Below are positions 17,064-26,414 of a DNA stretch of 64,000 nucleotides, one piece after another. Source of the stretch: Vreelandella piezotolerans (GTDB lineage Bacteria; Pseudomonadota; Gammaproteobacteria; Pseudomonadales; Halomonadaceae); NCBI RefSeq assembly GCF_012427705.1, contig NZ_CP048602.1, positions 2,170,001-2,234,000 on the forward strand. Direction: 5' to 3'. The translations under genes and the position numbers were made by a program. Numbering within the stretch: the first letter of the stretch is position 1; each line of letters starts with the position of its first letter. The notes beneath the pieces were generated by a model. The model was not told where the DNA came from. It saw nothing but the letters and a program-made list of their open reading frames with translations, and ran no database searches.

Positions 17064-18071
17064 TCATTTGAAGTTCTTGCGGTACATCTTGGCCAGCTCG
17101 CCAACGATGCCGCTACGGAAGCTGAGTACGCATATCACGAAGATGATGCCGAGAATCACACTCACCCAGTTACCTAGCGGCGACTGCGCCAGCAGGTGCT
17201 GTAAGCTGACCACCAGCCCCGCTCCCATTAGAGGACCGAGCAGCGTGCCGACGCCGCCCAGCAGCGTCATCAAAATGACTTCGCCCGACATATGCCAGTG
17301 GGCATCAGTGAGCGAGGCCAACTGGAACACCACGGTCTTGGTGGAACCCGCCAAACCCGCGAGCGCGGCCGAGAGCACGAATGCCAACAGCTTGTAGGCA
17401 TCCACGTTATAGCCCAGCGACACGGCACGCGGCTCGTTTTCACGAATGGCTTTCAGAACTTGCCCAAAGGGGGAGTGAACGGCGCGCTGAATGACGGCAA
17501 AGCCAAACACGAAAACTGCAAACACGAAGTAGTACATGGCGAGGTTACTGCTCAGGTCGAGCATCCCGAACAGATGCCCTCTCGGCACACCGTGCAGGCC
17601 ATCTTCCCCACCGGTGAACGACGACTGCACGAACACGAAGAACATCAGCTGTGCGAGCGCCAGCGTTACCATGGCGAAGTAGATGCCCTGGCGGCGAATG
17701 GAGAGCACGCCAAACAGCGCCCCCAGCAGCGTCGCCATCGCCATGCCTGCGAGAATACCCAGTTCGGGCGTGAGACTTGGATAGCTGGCCAGTAGATAGC
17801 CCGTCACATAGCCACCGGTCGCCAAGAAGGCCGCATGGCCAAACGAGAGCAGCCCGGCATAGCCCAACAGCAGGTTAAACGCGCAAGCAAACAGCGCAAA
17901 ACAGAGAATCTTCATCAAAAAGACCGGGTACGCTACGAAGGGCGCAACCAACCCCACTACCAACAGCGCCAGATAAAACATGTTGCGGCGGAGTTTGGCG
18001 CGCCGCTGGCGCTCCTGCACTGCCGAGGGCAGCGACGTGGCCGAAGATGAAGAGGAAGACGTGGTTGTCAT
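17064..18071 (-). CDS. livM: branched-chain amino acid ABC transporter permease LivM
   Basis: Inner-membrane permease of the Liv/HAAT importer, 335 residues. A Ser/Thr-rich N-terminus and a basic segment precede about eight to ten hydrophobic helices; the family motifs LLGYAGLLSFGHAAFLATGG and the cytoplasmic coupling segment QVLKAIRENEPRAVSLGYN are clear. The C-terminus FRSGIVGELAKMYRK is basic. It starts 2 bases after the livH stop and is followed by a terminator, so it is the last gene of the operon that starts with livG. Confidence 0.95.
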   Translation of the reverse strand: MTTTSSSSSSATSLPSAVQERQRRAKLRRNMFYLALLVVGLVAPFVAYPVFLMKILCFALFACAFNLLLGYAGLLSFGHAAFLATGGYVTGYLLASYPSLTPELGILAGMAMATLLGALFGVLSIRRQGIYFAMVTLALAQLMFFVFVQSSFTGGEDGLHGVPRGHLFGMLDLSSNLAMYYFVFAVFVFGFAVIQRAVHSPFGQVLKAIRENEPRAVSLGYNVDAYKLLAFVLSAALAGLAGSTKTVVFQLASLTDAHWHMSGEVILMTLLGGVGTLLGPLMGAGLVVSLQHLLAQSPLGNWVSVILGIIFVICVLSFRSGIVGELAKMYRKNFK

Positions 18072-18073
18072 GG

Positions 18074-18961
18074 TTAAGCCTCCTTACCAAACAGCCCAGC
18101 GGGGCGTAACATGAGCACCAAGATCATGACCAAAAAGATCACGGTGTTAGAGGCTTCGGGGTAGTACACCTTGGTCAGCCCTTCGATGATCCCCATACCC
18201 AACCCCGTCAAAATAGCGCCTAAGATCGAGCCCATACCGCCAATCACCACCACGGCAAACACCACGATCAGCAGGCTAGATCCCATGGTGGGCGACACCG
18301 GGTACAGCGGTGCCGCCAGCACGCCTGCAAAGGCGGCAAGCCCAACCCCGAACCCGTAGGTCAACGTAATCAGCAGCGGTACGTTCACGCCAAACGCCTG
18401 CATGAGCTGGGAGTTTTCGGTACCCGCCCGCAGGTAAGCGCCCAAACGGGTACGCTCGATCATGAACCAGGTGAAAAGACACATAGCAAGCGCCGCTACC
18501 AATACCCATGCGCGGTAGGTCGGCAGGAACATGAAGCCCAGGTTCAGGCCGCCCTGCAGAATCTCGGGGGTGGCGTAACGCGCTCCAGAAACGCCGAAAA
18601 AGTTGATCAGCGTGCCTTCGAAAATCAGCGCTAATCCGAAGGTCAGCAGTAGTCCGTAAAGGTGGTCCAGGTGAGCAATGCGACGCAGCAGAAAACGCTC
18701 CATCAGCATGCCAAAACCGCCCACCACCAGCGGAACCAAAATCAGTGCTAGCCAATAGTTGATGCCCAGGTAGCGAAAGCCCAGCAGCGCGGCGAAGGCT
18801 CCCAGCATGTACTGCGCCCCGTGGGCAAAGTTGACGATCTTCAGTAGGCCGAAGATGACCGCCAGGCCCAAACTAAGCAGTGCGTAAAAGGCACCGTTCA
18901 CGAGCCCAAGCGTTAGCTGGCCCATGAACACGGCCATTGGCACGCCGAATATCATCGTCAT
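18074..18961 (-). CDS. livH: branched-chain amino acid ABC transporter permease LivH
   Basis: Second inner-membrane permease of the Liv importer, 295 residues. The motifs GLVNGAFYALLSLGLAVIFG and the NFAHGAQYMLGAF segment are typical LivH, and the coupling loop contains LGAYLRAGTENSQLMQAFGV. I chose ATG 18961 because GGAGA lies 8 bases upstream; a longer frame up to 19015 has no ribosome site and would put polar residues before the first helix. It forms the heterodimeric pore with LivM. Confidence 0.95.
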   Translation of the reverse strand: MTMIFGVPMAVFMGQLTLGLVNGAFYALLSLGLAVIFGLLKIVNFAHGAQYMLGAFAALLGFRYLGINYWLALILVPLVVGGFGMLMERFLLRRIAHLDHLYGLLLTFGLALIFEGTLINFFGVSGARYATPEILQGGLNLGFMFLPTYRAWVLVAALAMCLFTWFMIERTRLGAYLRAGTENSQLMQAFGVNVPLLITLTYGFGVGLAAFAGVLAAPLYPVSPTMGSSLLIVVFAVVVIGGMGSILGAILTGLGMGIIEGLTKVYYPEASNTVIFLVMILVLMLRPAGLFGKEA

Positions 18962-19042
18962 GGTATGACTCTCCTCGCCGCTAAGCGGGCAGCCCAGCGG
19001 GCCGCCCCAGCGCATTTATAGTGAATAACGCCTTTTCATTAC

Positions 19043-19073
19043 GCCGTTACGGCTTGCTTGGCGGCGAGCCAAG
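19043..19073 (-). other. intercistronic hairpins between binding-protein gene and livH
   Basis: Two small hairpins lie in the gap: CTTGGC/GCCAAG (19057-19062 with 19068-19073) and GCCG/CGGC (19043-19046 with 19050-19053). No T run follows. Such structures after a binding-protein gene often protect its mRNA or partly stop transcription, giving more binding protein than permease. That role is inference. Confidence 0.4.
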
Positions 19074-19107
19074 GCGACCAACACCCTGACTCGCGGCGTT
19101 TAGCCCC

Positions 19108-20331
19108 TCAGTTTTGCACCAGCGAGCACTGACTTTCTGATAGCGGACGGTAGGCTTCTGCGGCAGGGATAGTGCTCAGGATTTCGTAAAGATCCCATTC
19201 GCCGGTGGACTCTTCCGGCGTTTTGACTTGAGCGAGGTACATGTCATGGATCATGCGGCCATCTTCACGGATGCTGCCGTTACGGGCGAAGAAGTCGTTG
19301 ATCGGCTCTTCGGCCATTTTGGCGCGCACGGTTTCGGGGTCATCTGTCCCTGCGGCTTCCACGGCTTTCAGGTAGTGCATGGTGCTGGAGTAAATACCAG
19401 CTTGCACCATGGTGGGCATGCGTCCGGTCTCTTCAAAGTAACGCTCGGACCACGCGCGCGCCTCGTCATCCATATCCCAGTACCAACCGGTGGTCAGCAG
19501 CAGACCTTGGGTGGCCTCCAGGCCCAGCGCGTGCACGTCGTTCAAGAAAATCAGCAGGCCCGCAAGCTGCTGGCCGCTTTGGGTCAAGCCGAACTGGCTG
19601 GCGGTGGTAATGGCGTTGACCGTGTCGGCTCCGGCGTTGGCGAGACCCACGATTTTCGCGCCAGAACCTTGTGCCTGAAGAATATAGGAGGAGAAATCAC
19701 TGGTGGGGAACGGATGACGCACGCCACCGACGATTTCGCCGCCGTTGGCCTCGACCACGCTGGTCACGTCGGCTTCCAGCGCATGACCGAAGGCGTAGTC
19801 AGCGGTCAGTAGGAACCAGCTATCGCCGCCCTGTTCGACGACGGCTTTTGCCGTACCGTTGGCCAGCGGATAGGTGTCGTATACCCAATGAATGTGGTTC
19901 GGGGTGCAGTGTTCATTGGTAATACTGGATGCTGCCGAGCCAGAGACGATACCCAGACCGTCGTTCTCTTCCAGCACCTTGGTCACGGCAATGGAAACCG
20001 ATGAGGCCACCAGGCCACCGACCATATCGACGTTGCGCTGATCGATCCACTCGCGCACGGTGTTGGCCCCTACGTCGGCGCTGTTACGGTCATCGGCACT
20101 GAACACCACGATGGGCGAGCCGTTCACGCTACCGCCAAAATCGGCCACCGCCATTTCCATGGCGGTTTGACCGCCTGGGCCTGCCAGATCGCGATAGGTG
20201 CCGGACATATCGGCCAAATAGCCAATACGTACCTCGCCATCGCTGATCTCGGCGTGAGCGGTCGAAATCGCCATGCTAGAGGCAGCGGCAACGGCGATGC
20301 TGGCGGCCAGCGTTTTTTTCATAAAGGTCAT
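19108..20331 (-). CDS. branched-chain amino acid ABC transporter substrate-binding protein
   Basis: Periplasmic type I binding protein of 407 residues (Peripla_BP_6). A signal peptide with basic start and Ala-rich core ends at STAHA near residue 27. The mature N-terminus EVRIGYLADMSGTYRDLAGPGG is the usual ligand-loop strand. Compared with LivJ/LivK the sequence is divergent, so amides, other amino acids or short acids cannot be ruled out; its place between livF and livH and among leucine and valine catabolic genes favours branched-chain amino acids. AGGAG lies 6 bases before the start. Confidence 0.92.
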   Translation of the reverse strand: MTFMKKTLAASIAVAAASSMAISTAHAEISDGEVRIGYLADMSGTYRDLAGPGGQTAMEMAVADFGGSVNGSPIVVFSADDRNSADVGANTVREWIDQRNVDMVGGLVASSVSIAVTKVLEENDGLGIVSGSAASSITNEHCTPNHIHWVYDTYPLANGTAKAVVEQGGDSWFLLTADYAFGHALEADVTSVVEANGGEIVGGVRHPFPTSDFSSYILQAQGSGAKIVGLANAGADTVNAITTASQFGLTQSGQQLAGLLIFLNDVHALGLEATQGLLLTTGWYWDMDDEARAWSERYFEETGRMPTMVQAGIYSSTMHYLKAVEAAGTDDPETVRAKMAEEPINDFFARNGSIREDGRMIHDMYLAQVKTPEESTGEWDLYEILSTIPAAEAYRPLSESQCSLVQN

Positions 20332-20457
20332 GTTCGTCTCCTGGCCCCGAGGGCCTTTGTTTTTATGATGCGGACGTTCTAAAGCGTTGATGTGTGGAGC
20401 ATCTGTACTGCGTTTGTTGTTTTTAAGGCCGTACTTACCGTTTAGATAGTGTGCGAT

Positions 20458-21207
20458 TCATACCCCCAGCATGCTGTTCAAGTGTTCCCGCCGTGACGGC
20501 AACTGCTCTGCCGTGATCTCTTCGACGATTTGACCGTGGTCCATCACGAAGTGGCGATCGGCCAGCGGCGCGGCAAAGCGGAAGTTCTGCTCGACCAGCA
20601 CGATGGTCATACCGCGCTCCTTCAACTGCACCAGTACCTCGCCCAGCTTCTGCACGATGACCGGGGCCAACCCCTCGGTGATCTCATCGAGCAGTAGCAA
20701 ACGTGCGCCGGTACGCAGAATACGTGCCATGGCCAGCATCTGCTGCTCGCCGCCTGAGAGCCGCGTGCCCTGGCTTCTACGGCGCTCATAGAGATTGGGG
20801 AACATGGCGTAAATTTCGTCTAGGCTCATACCGCCGGAACGCACGGTGGGCGGTAGAAGCAGGTTTTCATGCACGTCCAAGCTTGCGAAAATGCCGCGCT
20901 CTTCCGGGCAGTAGCCAATGCCTAACCGAGGGATGTGGTGCGGCTTCATGCGTAGCGTTTCGTTGCCATTGATGACGATCGACCCCGTGCGTCGACCCAC
21001 CATGTTCATGATCGCTTTGAGCGTGGTACTACGCCCTGCACCGTTGCGGCCCAGCAAAGTGACCAGCTCACCCCGCTTCACGTCAAAATTCACGCCGTGC
21101 AAAATGTGCGACTCGCCGTAGAAGGCGTGCAGGTCCTGCACGCGCAGCATTTCCAAGCTTTGATTGTCGGGCGCATCTTGATAGTCGAGAGCTTCAGCGG
21201 TGTTCAT
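20458..21207 (-). CDS. livF: branched-chain amino acid ABC transporter ATPase LivF
   Basis: ATPase subunit, 249 residues, acting with LivG at the inner face of the LivHM pore. The signature LSGGEQQMLAMAR and Walker B LLLLDEITEGLAP are normal. The Walker A loop is GRNGAGRSTT, with Arg59 (codon 21031-21033) where nearly all ABC ATPases have Lys. The Q-loop region and the H-loop (VLVEQNFRFAAPLADR, with Gln/Asn) also follow LivF style, in which the switch His is not conserved. It overlaps the livG stop by four bases (ATGA). Whether it hydrolyses ATP or LivG carries the active site is open. Confidence 0.92.
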   Translation of the reverse strand: MNTAEALDYQDAPDNQSLEMLRVQDLHAFYGESHILHGVNFDVKRGELVTLLGRNGAGRSTTLKAIMNMVGRRTGSIVINGNETLRMKPHHIPRLGIGYCPEERGIFASLDVHENLLLPPTVRSGGMSLDEIYAMFPNLYERRRSQGTRLSGGEQQMLAMARILRTGARLLLLDEITEGLAPVIVQKLGEVLVQLKERGMTIVLVEQNFRFAAPLADRHFVMDHGQIVEEITAEQLPSRREHLNSMLGV

Positions 21208-21989
21208 GCAGTCGCCTCCTCTGCTGCTTCGCTGCCCATATAGGCTTCACGCACCAAGGGGTTACGCGACACGCTGTCGTAGTCGCCCTCTGCCAACACC
21301 GCCCCCCGCGCCAGCACGGTAATGCGATCACACAGCCGGCTGACCACGCTCAAGTTGTGCTCGACCATCAGCACCGTACGGCCTTGGGAGACTCGCTTGA
21401 TCAGTGCCACGATGCGATCGACGTCTTCGGCGCCCATCCCCTGAGTGGGTTCGTCCAGCAGCATCATGCTGGGGTCCAGGGCCAACGTCGTCGCTACTTC
21501 CAGCGCGCGTTTGCGGCCGTAGGGCATTTCGACGGTGAGCGTATCGGCGTATTCGCGCAAGCCTACTTCATCGAGCAGCGCCAGAGCGCGGTCGTTGAGG
21601 TGATCCAGCGACTTTTCCGATTTCCAGAAATGGAAGGAGGTGCCCAGCTGGCGCTGAAGCGCCACACGAACGTTTTCTAGCGCGGTCATATGGGCAAACA
21701 CCGCCGAAATTTGAAACGAACGTACCAAGCCCAGCTGGGCGATTTCGTTGGATTTTTTGCTAGTGATGGATTGGCCGCGATAGAGAATGTCACCCCTTGT
21801 AGGGGGGAGAAACTTGGTGAGCAGGTTGAACACCGTGGTTTTTCCTGCCCCATTAGGGCCAATCAACGCGTGGATATGCCCTTCCTGCACTTGCAGGTTA
21901 ACGTTATCCACGGCGGTGAAGCCGCGAAACTCCTTGGTCAGCCCTCGTGTTTCGAGCACTGGCCCCTTGGTCACTTCGTCTGCACGCAT
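21204..21989 (-). CDS. livG: branched-chain amino acid ABC transporter ATPase LivG
   Basis: Partner ATPase, 261 residues, first gene of the importer operon. Walker A is canonical (GPNGAGKTT, about 44-52), the signature is PYGRKRALEVA, a LivG-type variant of LSGGQ, Walker B is MMLLDEPTQGMG and the switch His is in VEHNLSVV. The long insert after Walker A (FQISAVFAHMTALENVRVALQRQ) is usual for LivG. It is divergent from liuR; the shared gap holds a LiuR-type operator that could act on both sides. Confidence 0.95.
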   Translation of the reverse strand: MRADEVTKGPVLETRGLTKEFRGFTAVDNVNLQVQEGHIHALIGPNGAGKTTVFNLLTKFLPPTRGDILYRGQSITSKKSNEIAQLGLVRSFQISAVFAHMTALENVRVALQRQLGTSFHFWKSEKSLDHLNDRALALLDEVGLREYADTLTVEMPYGRKRALEVATTLALDPSMMLLDEPTQGMGAEDVDRIVALIKRVSQGRTVLMVEHNLSVVSRLCDRITVLARGAVLAEGDYDSVSRNPLVREAYMGSEAAEEATA

Positions 21990-22300
21990 GAGGTAATACG
22001 CCTCTTGTTGTTCTTGTACGGTGGGAAGCGAAACTCGTTAGCCAGCAACGCATCCTTACCTGAACGTAAAGTGTAGCTGCAAACTAGCAACCTCTCAGTG
22101 GGTATTACAATTACAACTTTGGTCTACGCACCATGCTGGCGCATTCAAATAAAACACTATATTTATTATTTTACAACAACTTATAAAAATTCAACGCGAC
22201 GCACCCGCTGCCAAGGTCAGCTTTACGTTAACGTAAACTTGTTTTAGCCTCATGGTCAGTGTTCCATAGGGACATTCCCCTATCGACGAGAATAACGATC
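21990..22300. other. divergent intergenic region livG / liuR
   Basis: 311 bases without a gene. The middle part (about 22100-22200) is strongly AT-rich with a run of TTTATTATTTTAC-like sequence, and the liuR-proximal end carries the LiuR-type palindrome. It probably holds both promoters; I could not assign clear -35/-10 boxes. Confidence 0.6.
22222..22237. promoter_or_regulatory. LiuR operator, perfect 16-base palindrome
   Basis: TTTACGTTAACGTAAA is a perfect palindrome with the ACGT-NN-ACGT core known for LiuR sites in gammaproteobacteria. It lies 64 bases upstream of the liuR start and in front of the liuA-E operon, and a close variant lies upstream of the valine operon at 16909. Confidence 0.82.
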
Positions 22301-22705
22301 ATGAGCAAGACCTACTCGATCAGCGAGCTAGCCAGTGAATTCGATGTCACCACGCGCAGCATTCGCTTTTACGAAGATCAAGAGTTGCTGCACCCCACCC
22401 GCCGCGGCCAGACACGCATCTACAGCAGCAAAGATCGTGTACGGCTGAAGCTGACGCTTCGCGGCAAACGGCTGGGGTTCTCGCTGGCAGAGATTCGTGA
22501 GCTGTTCGAACTGTGGGACGAAACCCGCAGCGGCAGTGAAAAACAGTTGCACCTGATGCTGAGTAAGATCAGCGAGCGTAAAGCGGCGCTAGAGCAGCAG
22601 ATGAAAGACATCACGATGGTGCAGCTAGAGCTCGAGAGTGCGGAGATCCGCTGCCGACAGGCCCTGGAAGAGCTCAACGAGAAGCATCCGGCCACCTCGA
22701 AATGA
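22301..22705 (+). CDS. liuR: MerR-family regulator of leucine/isovalerate degradation
   Basis: A 134-residue MerR-type DNA-binding protein. The N-terminal helix-turn-helix and wing are clear: YSISELASEFDVTTRSIRFYE, then RGQTRIYSSKDRVRLKLTLRGKRLGFSLAEI. A coiled-coil dimer helix follows (about 80-125). The effector domain is very short, and there is no cysteine pattern of metal-sensing MerR proteins (a single Cys near the end). In related bacteria the regulator in this position, LiuR, controls branched-chain amino acid and fatty-acid related degradation. ATG 22301 is preferred because homology to MerR proteins begins right there; an upstream frame adds 14 non-matching residues. Confidence 0.88.
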   Translation: MSKTYSISELASEFDVTTRSIRFYEDQELLHPTRRGQTRIYSSKDRVRLKLTLRGKRLGFSLAEIRELFELWDETRSGSEKQLHLMLSKISERKAALEQQMKDITMVQLELESAEIRCRQALEELNEKHPATSK

Positions 22706-22778
22706 CGGCAAACGCAACGCGCAAACCAACGACCTGCTAACCATCGACCATTAACAATCAACGACAAGGTGATTGACC

Positions 22779-23948
22779 ATGTTTTCCCACTATACAGAAC
22801 TCAATTTCGGCCTCGACGACGAGCTCAACATGCTGCGTGAGCAGGTCAACGCCTTTGCCGCCAGCGAAATCGCTCCTCGCGCCGCGGAGATCGATCAGAA
22901 CAACGAATTTCCAAGCGATTTGTGGAAGAAGTTCGGAGATATGGGGCTACTGGGCATTACGGTACCGGAAGAGGATGGCGGCAGCGGCATGGGTTATCTA
23001 GCCCACTGCATTGCCATGGAAGAGATCTCCCGCGCCAGCGCCTCGGTGGCCCTCTCTTATGGCGCGCACTCCAACCTGTGCGTCAACCAACTCAAGATCA
23101 ACGCCTCGGCCGAACAGAAAGCCAAATACCTGCCCAAGCTGATCAGCGGTGACCATGTGGGTGCGCTGGCCATGTCAGAGCCGGGTGCCGGTTCCGACGT
23201 GGTGTCCATGCAGCTTCGCGCCAAAGAAGATGGCGACCACTACGTGCTCAACGGCAACAAAATGTGGATCACCAACGGACCGGATGCCGACGTGCTGGTG
23301 GTCTACGCCAAAACCGATCCGGATGCCGGCTCCAAAGGGATTACGGCCTTCATCATCGAAAAAGGGATGCCGGGCTTCTCGACTGCCCAGAAACTCGACA
23401 AGCTGGGTATGAGGGGCTCCAACACCTGCGAGCTGGTCTTCCAAGATTGCCGCGTGCCCGCCGAAAACGTGCTAGGTGAAGTCGGCAAAGGCGTTCGTGT
23501 CTTGATGAGCGGCTTGGATTACGAGCGTGCCGTACTGGCGGCAGGCCCCATCGGCATCATGCAGGCTGCCATGGACGTGGTCATTCCCTACATCCATGAG
23601 CGTAAGCAGTTCAACCAGTCTATCGGTGAGTTCCAGCTGGTACAGGGCAAAGTGGCCGACATGTACACCACCCTAAACGCCTGCCGGGCGTATTTATACA
23701 CCGTCGCCGCCGCCTGCGACCGTGGGCAAACCTCACGCAAGGATGCCGCTGGCGTCATTCTTTACTGTGCTGAAAAAGCCACCCAGGTCGCGCTGGACGC
23801 CATTCAGCTACTGGGCGGCAATGGATATATCAACGAGTACCCCACCGGCCGCCTGCTGCGCGACGCGAAGCTGTATGAGATTGGCGCTGGTACGAGCGAA
23901 ATCCGTCGGATGCTGATTGGCCGCGAACTGTTTAGCGAAAGTCTTTAA
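22779..23948 (+). CDS. liuA: isovaleryl-CoA dehydrogenase
   Basis: Third step of leucine degradation: isovaleryl-CoA to 3-methylcrotonyl-CoA with FAD. 389 residues. The catalytic Glu sits in the helix-G position specific for isovaleryl-CoA dehydrogenases ([13 protein letters not shown], near residue 250), while the usual C-terminal Glu position reads [13 protein letters not shown] motifs [13 protein letters not shown] and [10 protein letters not shown] are present. ATG 22779 was chosen because AAGGTG lies 7 bases upstream; a TTG two codons earlier is less likely. First structural gene of the liu operon. Confidence 0.96.
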   Translation: MFSHYTELNFGLDDELNMLREQVNAFAASEIAPRAAEIDQNNEFPSDLWKKFGDMGLLGITVPEEDGGSGMGYLAHCIAMEEISRASASVALSYGAHSNLCVNQLKINASAEQKAKYLPKLISGDHVGALAMSEPGAGSDVVSMQLRAKEDGDHYVLNGNKMWITNGPDADVLVVYAKTDPDAGSKGITAFIIEKGMPGFSTAQKLDKLGMRGSNTCELVFQDCRVPAENVLGEVGKGVRVLMSGLDYERAVLAAGPIGIMQAAMDVVIPYIHERKQFNQSIGEFQLVQGKVADMYTTLNACRAYLYTVAAACDRGQTSRKDAAGVILYCAEKATQVALDAIQLLGGNGYINEYPTGRLLRDAKLYEIGAGTSEIRRMLIGRELFSESL

Positions 23949-23970
23949 CAATAATAACCGGGGCCGGGCT

Positions 23971-25578
23971 ATGAGCACACTCTCGACACAGATCAACCCG
24001 CGCAGCGATGCGTTTCAAGCCAACGACGCCGCCATGCGCGGCGAAGTCCACCAACTGCGCGATCTCACCGCCGCCATTGCGCAAGGCGGCGGTGAGAAGG
24101 CGCGTGCCCGCCATGAGAGCCGTGGCAAGCTGTTCGTACGTGATCGCATCGACCACTTGATTGACGAAGGCTCGCCGTTTTTGGAATTTTCTGCGCTGGC
24201 CGCCCACCACGTTTACGACGACGATGTGCCGGCCGCTGGCGTGGTGACCGGCATTGGCCGCGTCTCGGGGGTCGAATGCGTCATCGTGGCCAACGACGCC
24301 ACCGTGAAAGGCGGCACCTACTTTCCTCTGACGGTCAAAAAACACCTGCGCGCGCAAGAGATCGCCCGCAAGCACCGCCTGCCGTGTATCTATCTGGTCG
24401 ATTCTGGCGGTGCCTTTCTGCCCCGCCAAGACGAAGTCTTCCCCGACCGCGACCACTTCGGGCGCATTTTCTACAATCAGGCCACGATGTCCGCCGAAGG
24501 CATCCCGCAAATTGCCGTGGTCATGGGTTCCTGTACCGCTGGCGGTGCGTATGTACCTGCCATGGCGGATGAGTCGATCATCGTCAAAGAGCAGGGAACG
24601 ATTTTCCTGGGCGGCCCGCCGCTGGTGAAAGCCGCCACGGGCGAGAGCATTAGTGCAGAAGACCTGGGCGGGGCGGACGTTCACGCCAAAGTGAGCGGCG
24701 TAGCCGACCACTACGCCGAAAACGACGCCCATGCGCTGCAACTCGCCCGCGCCTGCGTGTCGCGGCTGAACTGGCAAAAACGCGGCCAGCTGGCCATGCA
24801 GCCACCCAGGCCGCCGAAGCTCGACCCGTCCGAACTTTACGGCATCGTCGGCACCGATCTGAAAAAGCCTTACGACGTGCGCGAAGTCATCGGCCGCATC
24901 GTCGATGGCTCCGACTTTGACGAGTTCAAACGCTACTACGGCGACACGCTAGTAACCGGTTTTGCCCACATCCACGGCTACCCGGTCGGTATCGTGGCCA
25001 ATAACGGCGTGCTGTTTTCGGAAAGCGCCGTGAAAGGCGCGCACTTCATCGAGCTGTGCGCTCAGCGCAAGATCCCTCTGGTCTTCCTGCAAAACATCAC
25101 CGGCTTCATGGTCGGCTCCAAGTACGAGCACGAAGGCATCGCCAAGCACGGTGCCAAGCTCGTCACCGCCGTGGCCTGCGCCAACGTGCCGAAATACACC
25201 GTGTTGATTGGTGGCAGCTTCGGTGCCGGGAACTACGGCATGTGTGGCCGAGCCTATGACCCCAATCTGCTGTTCATGTGGCCCAACGCACGTATTTCGG
25301 TGATGGGTGGCGAACAGGCGGCGGGGGTACTTTCCCAAGTAAAACGCGAGCAGTACGAGCGCGAAGGCCGTGAGTGGAGCAAAGAGGATGAAGAGGCCTT
25401 CAAGAAGCCTACCCGTGACCAGTACGAGCACCAGGGCCACCCGTACTACGCCAGCGCCCGCCTGTGGGATGACGGCGTGATCGATCCGCTACAAACCCGC
25501 GACGTGCTGGGGCTGTCACTGGCCGCTGCGATGAATGCGGAAGTCAAAGAGACACGCTTCGGCGTGTTCCGGATGTAA
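23971..25578 (+). CDS. liuB: methylcrotonyl-CoA carboxylase, carboxyltransferase subunit
   Basis: Beta subunit (535 residues) that moves the carboxyl group from biotin to 3-methylcrotonyl-CoA. Two crotonase-like halves are recognisable. The N half has [20 protein letters not shown] and the acyl-CoA-binding [17 protein letters not shown]; the C half has [15 protein letters not shown] and the oxyanion [15 protein letters not shown], followed by [18 protein letters not shown], all signatures of MCC-beta. The ATG at 23971, 22 bases after liuA, begins the homologous region; the open frame upstream runs back into liuA. Confidence 0.97.
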   Translation: MSTLSTQINPRSDAFQANDAAMRGEVHQLRDLTAAIAQGGGEKARARHESRGKLFVRDRIDHLIDEGSPFLEFSALAAHHVYDDDVPAAGVVTGIGRVSGVECVIVANDATVKGGTYFPLTVKKHLRAQEIARKHRLPCIYLVDSGGAFLPRQDEVFPDRDHFGRIFYNQATMSAEGIPQIAVVMGSCTAGGAYVPAMADESIIVKEQGTIFLGGPPLVKAATGESISAEDLGGADVHAKVSGVADHYAENDAHALQLARACVSRLNWQKRGQLAMQPPRPPKLDPSELYGIVGTDLKKPYDVREVIGRIVDGSDFDEFKRYYGDTLVTGFAHIHGYPVGIVANNGVLFSESAVKGAHFIELCAQRKIPLVFLQNITGFMVGSKYEHEGIAKHGAKLVTAVACANVPKYTVLIGGSFGAGNYGMCGRAYDPNLLFMWPNARISVMGGEQAAGVLSQVKREQYEREGREWSKEDEEAFKKPTRDQYEHQGHPYYASARLWDDGVIDPLQTRDVLGLSLAAAMNAEVKETRFGVFRM

Positions 25579-25589
25579 GGGGCGCACAC

Positions 25590-26414
25590 ATGGCTTACTC
25601 GACCTTACTCATCGAAGCAGGCGTGGCGCGGCTCACCTTAAACCGCCCAGAGGTGCATAACGCCTTTGACGACAGCCTGATTGCCGAACTCAACGCACAC
25701 CTGGAAAAGCTGCATGACTTGGCAAGCTCAGGTGACGTTCGGGTGATGGTGCTCGGTTCCGAAGGCAAAAGCTTCTCCGCAGGCGCTGATCTGAATTGGA
25801 TGAAGCGCATGGTCGATTACGACCTGGAAGATAACCTCGCCGACTCCCGCAAGCTGTCGGCGCTGATGCACGGGCTCGACACGCTGCCCTGCCCGACCGT
25901 TTGCCGCGTACAGGGGGCGGCGTTTGGCGGTGCGGTGGGCTTGGCCGCCTGCTGCGATATCGTCATCGCGTCCAACAAGGCCAAGTTCTGCCTCTCGGAG
26001 GTCAAGATTGGCCTGTCGCCAGCGGTGATCAGCCCCTACGTGCAACGCGCGCTTGGCCCGCGCCAGGCGCGCCGCTACGCGCTGAGCGCGGAAATCATGG
26101 ATGCCCCCACTGCGCTCGCCCTGGGGTTAGCCCACCAAGTGGTAGACCCCGACGCCTTGGATAGCGCCGTGGACGCGATGATCGACACGCTGCTGCAGGG
26201 CTCTCCCCAAGCGCAGCGGGCAACGAAAGCGCTGCTGGCCGCCGTGGCTCAAGCACCGGATAGCGACGCCACCCGTGAGCACACCTGCCAGGTGATTGCC
26301 AAGCTGCGAGTGAGCGACGAGGGCCAAGAGGGCCTCGCCAGCTTTTTCGACAAGCGCCGCCCCGCCTGGACGTCCCCCGAAGAACACAAACACGCTGCGG
26401 AGCCACGCTCATGA
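25590..26414 (+). CDS. liuC: methylglutaconyl-CoA hydratase
   Basis: Crotonase-family hydratase, 274 residues, converting 3-methylglutaconyl-CoA to HMG-CoA. The first oxyanion segment GKSFSAGADLNWMKRM (about 54-69) is typical of the AUH/LiuC group, and the second is VQGAAFGGAVGLAACCDIVIA; the catalytic Glu is in LSEVKIGLSPAVISPYV. It lies 11 bases after liuB, and its last four bases (ATGA) overlap the start of liuD, so the carboxylase subunits and hydratase are made together. Confidence 0.95.
   Translation: MAYSTLLIEAGVARLTLNRPEVHNAFDDSLIAELNAHLEKLHDLASSGDVRVMVLGSEGKSFSAGADLNWMKRMVDYDLEDNLADSRKLSALMHGLDTLPCPTVCRVQGAAFGGAVGLAACCDIVIASNKAKFCLSEVKIGLSPAVISPYVQRALGPRQARRYALSAEIMDAPTALALGLAHQVVDPDALDSAVDAMIDTLLQGSPQAQRATKALLAAVAQAPDSDATREHTCQVIAKLRVSDEGQEGLASFFDKRRPAWTSPEEHKHAAEPRS

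Noticed and set aside
20336..20352. GGCC/GGCC hairpin in the leader of the Liv binding-protein gene as a riboswitch or attenuator
   Set aside because: Only a short stem next to the ribosome site; no leader peptide rich in Leu/Val/Ile and no alternative stem was seen.
24949..25440. Long minus-strand frame inside liuB
   Set aside because: It mirrors the codon bias of the strongly recognised carboxyltransferase gene; no motif of its own.
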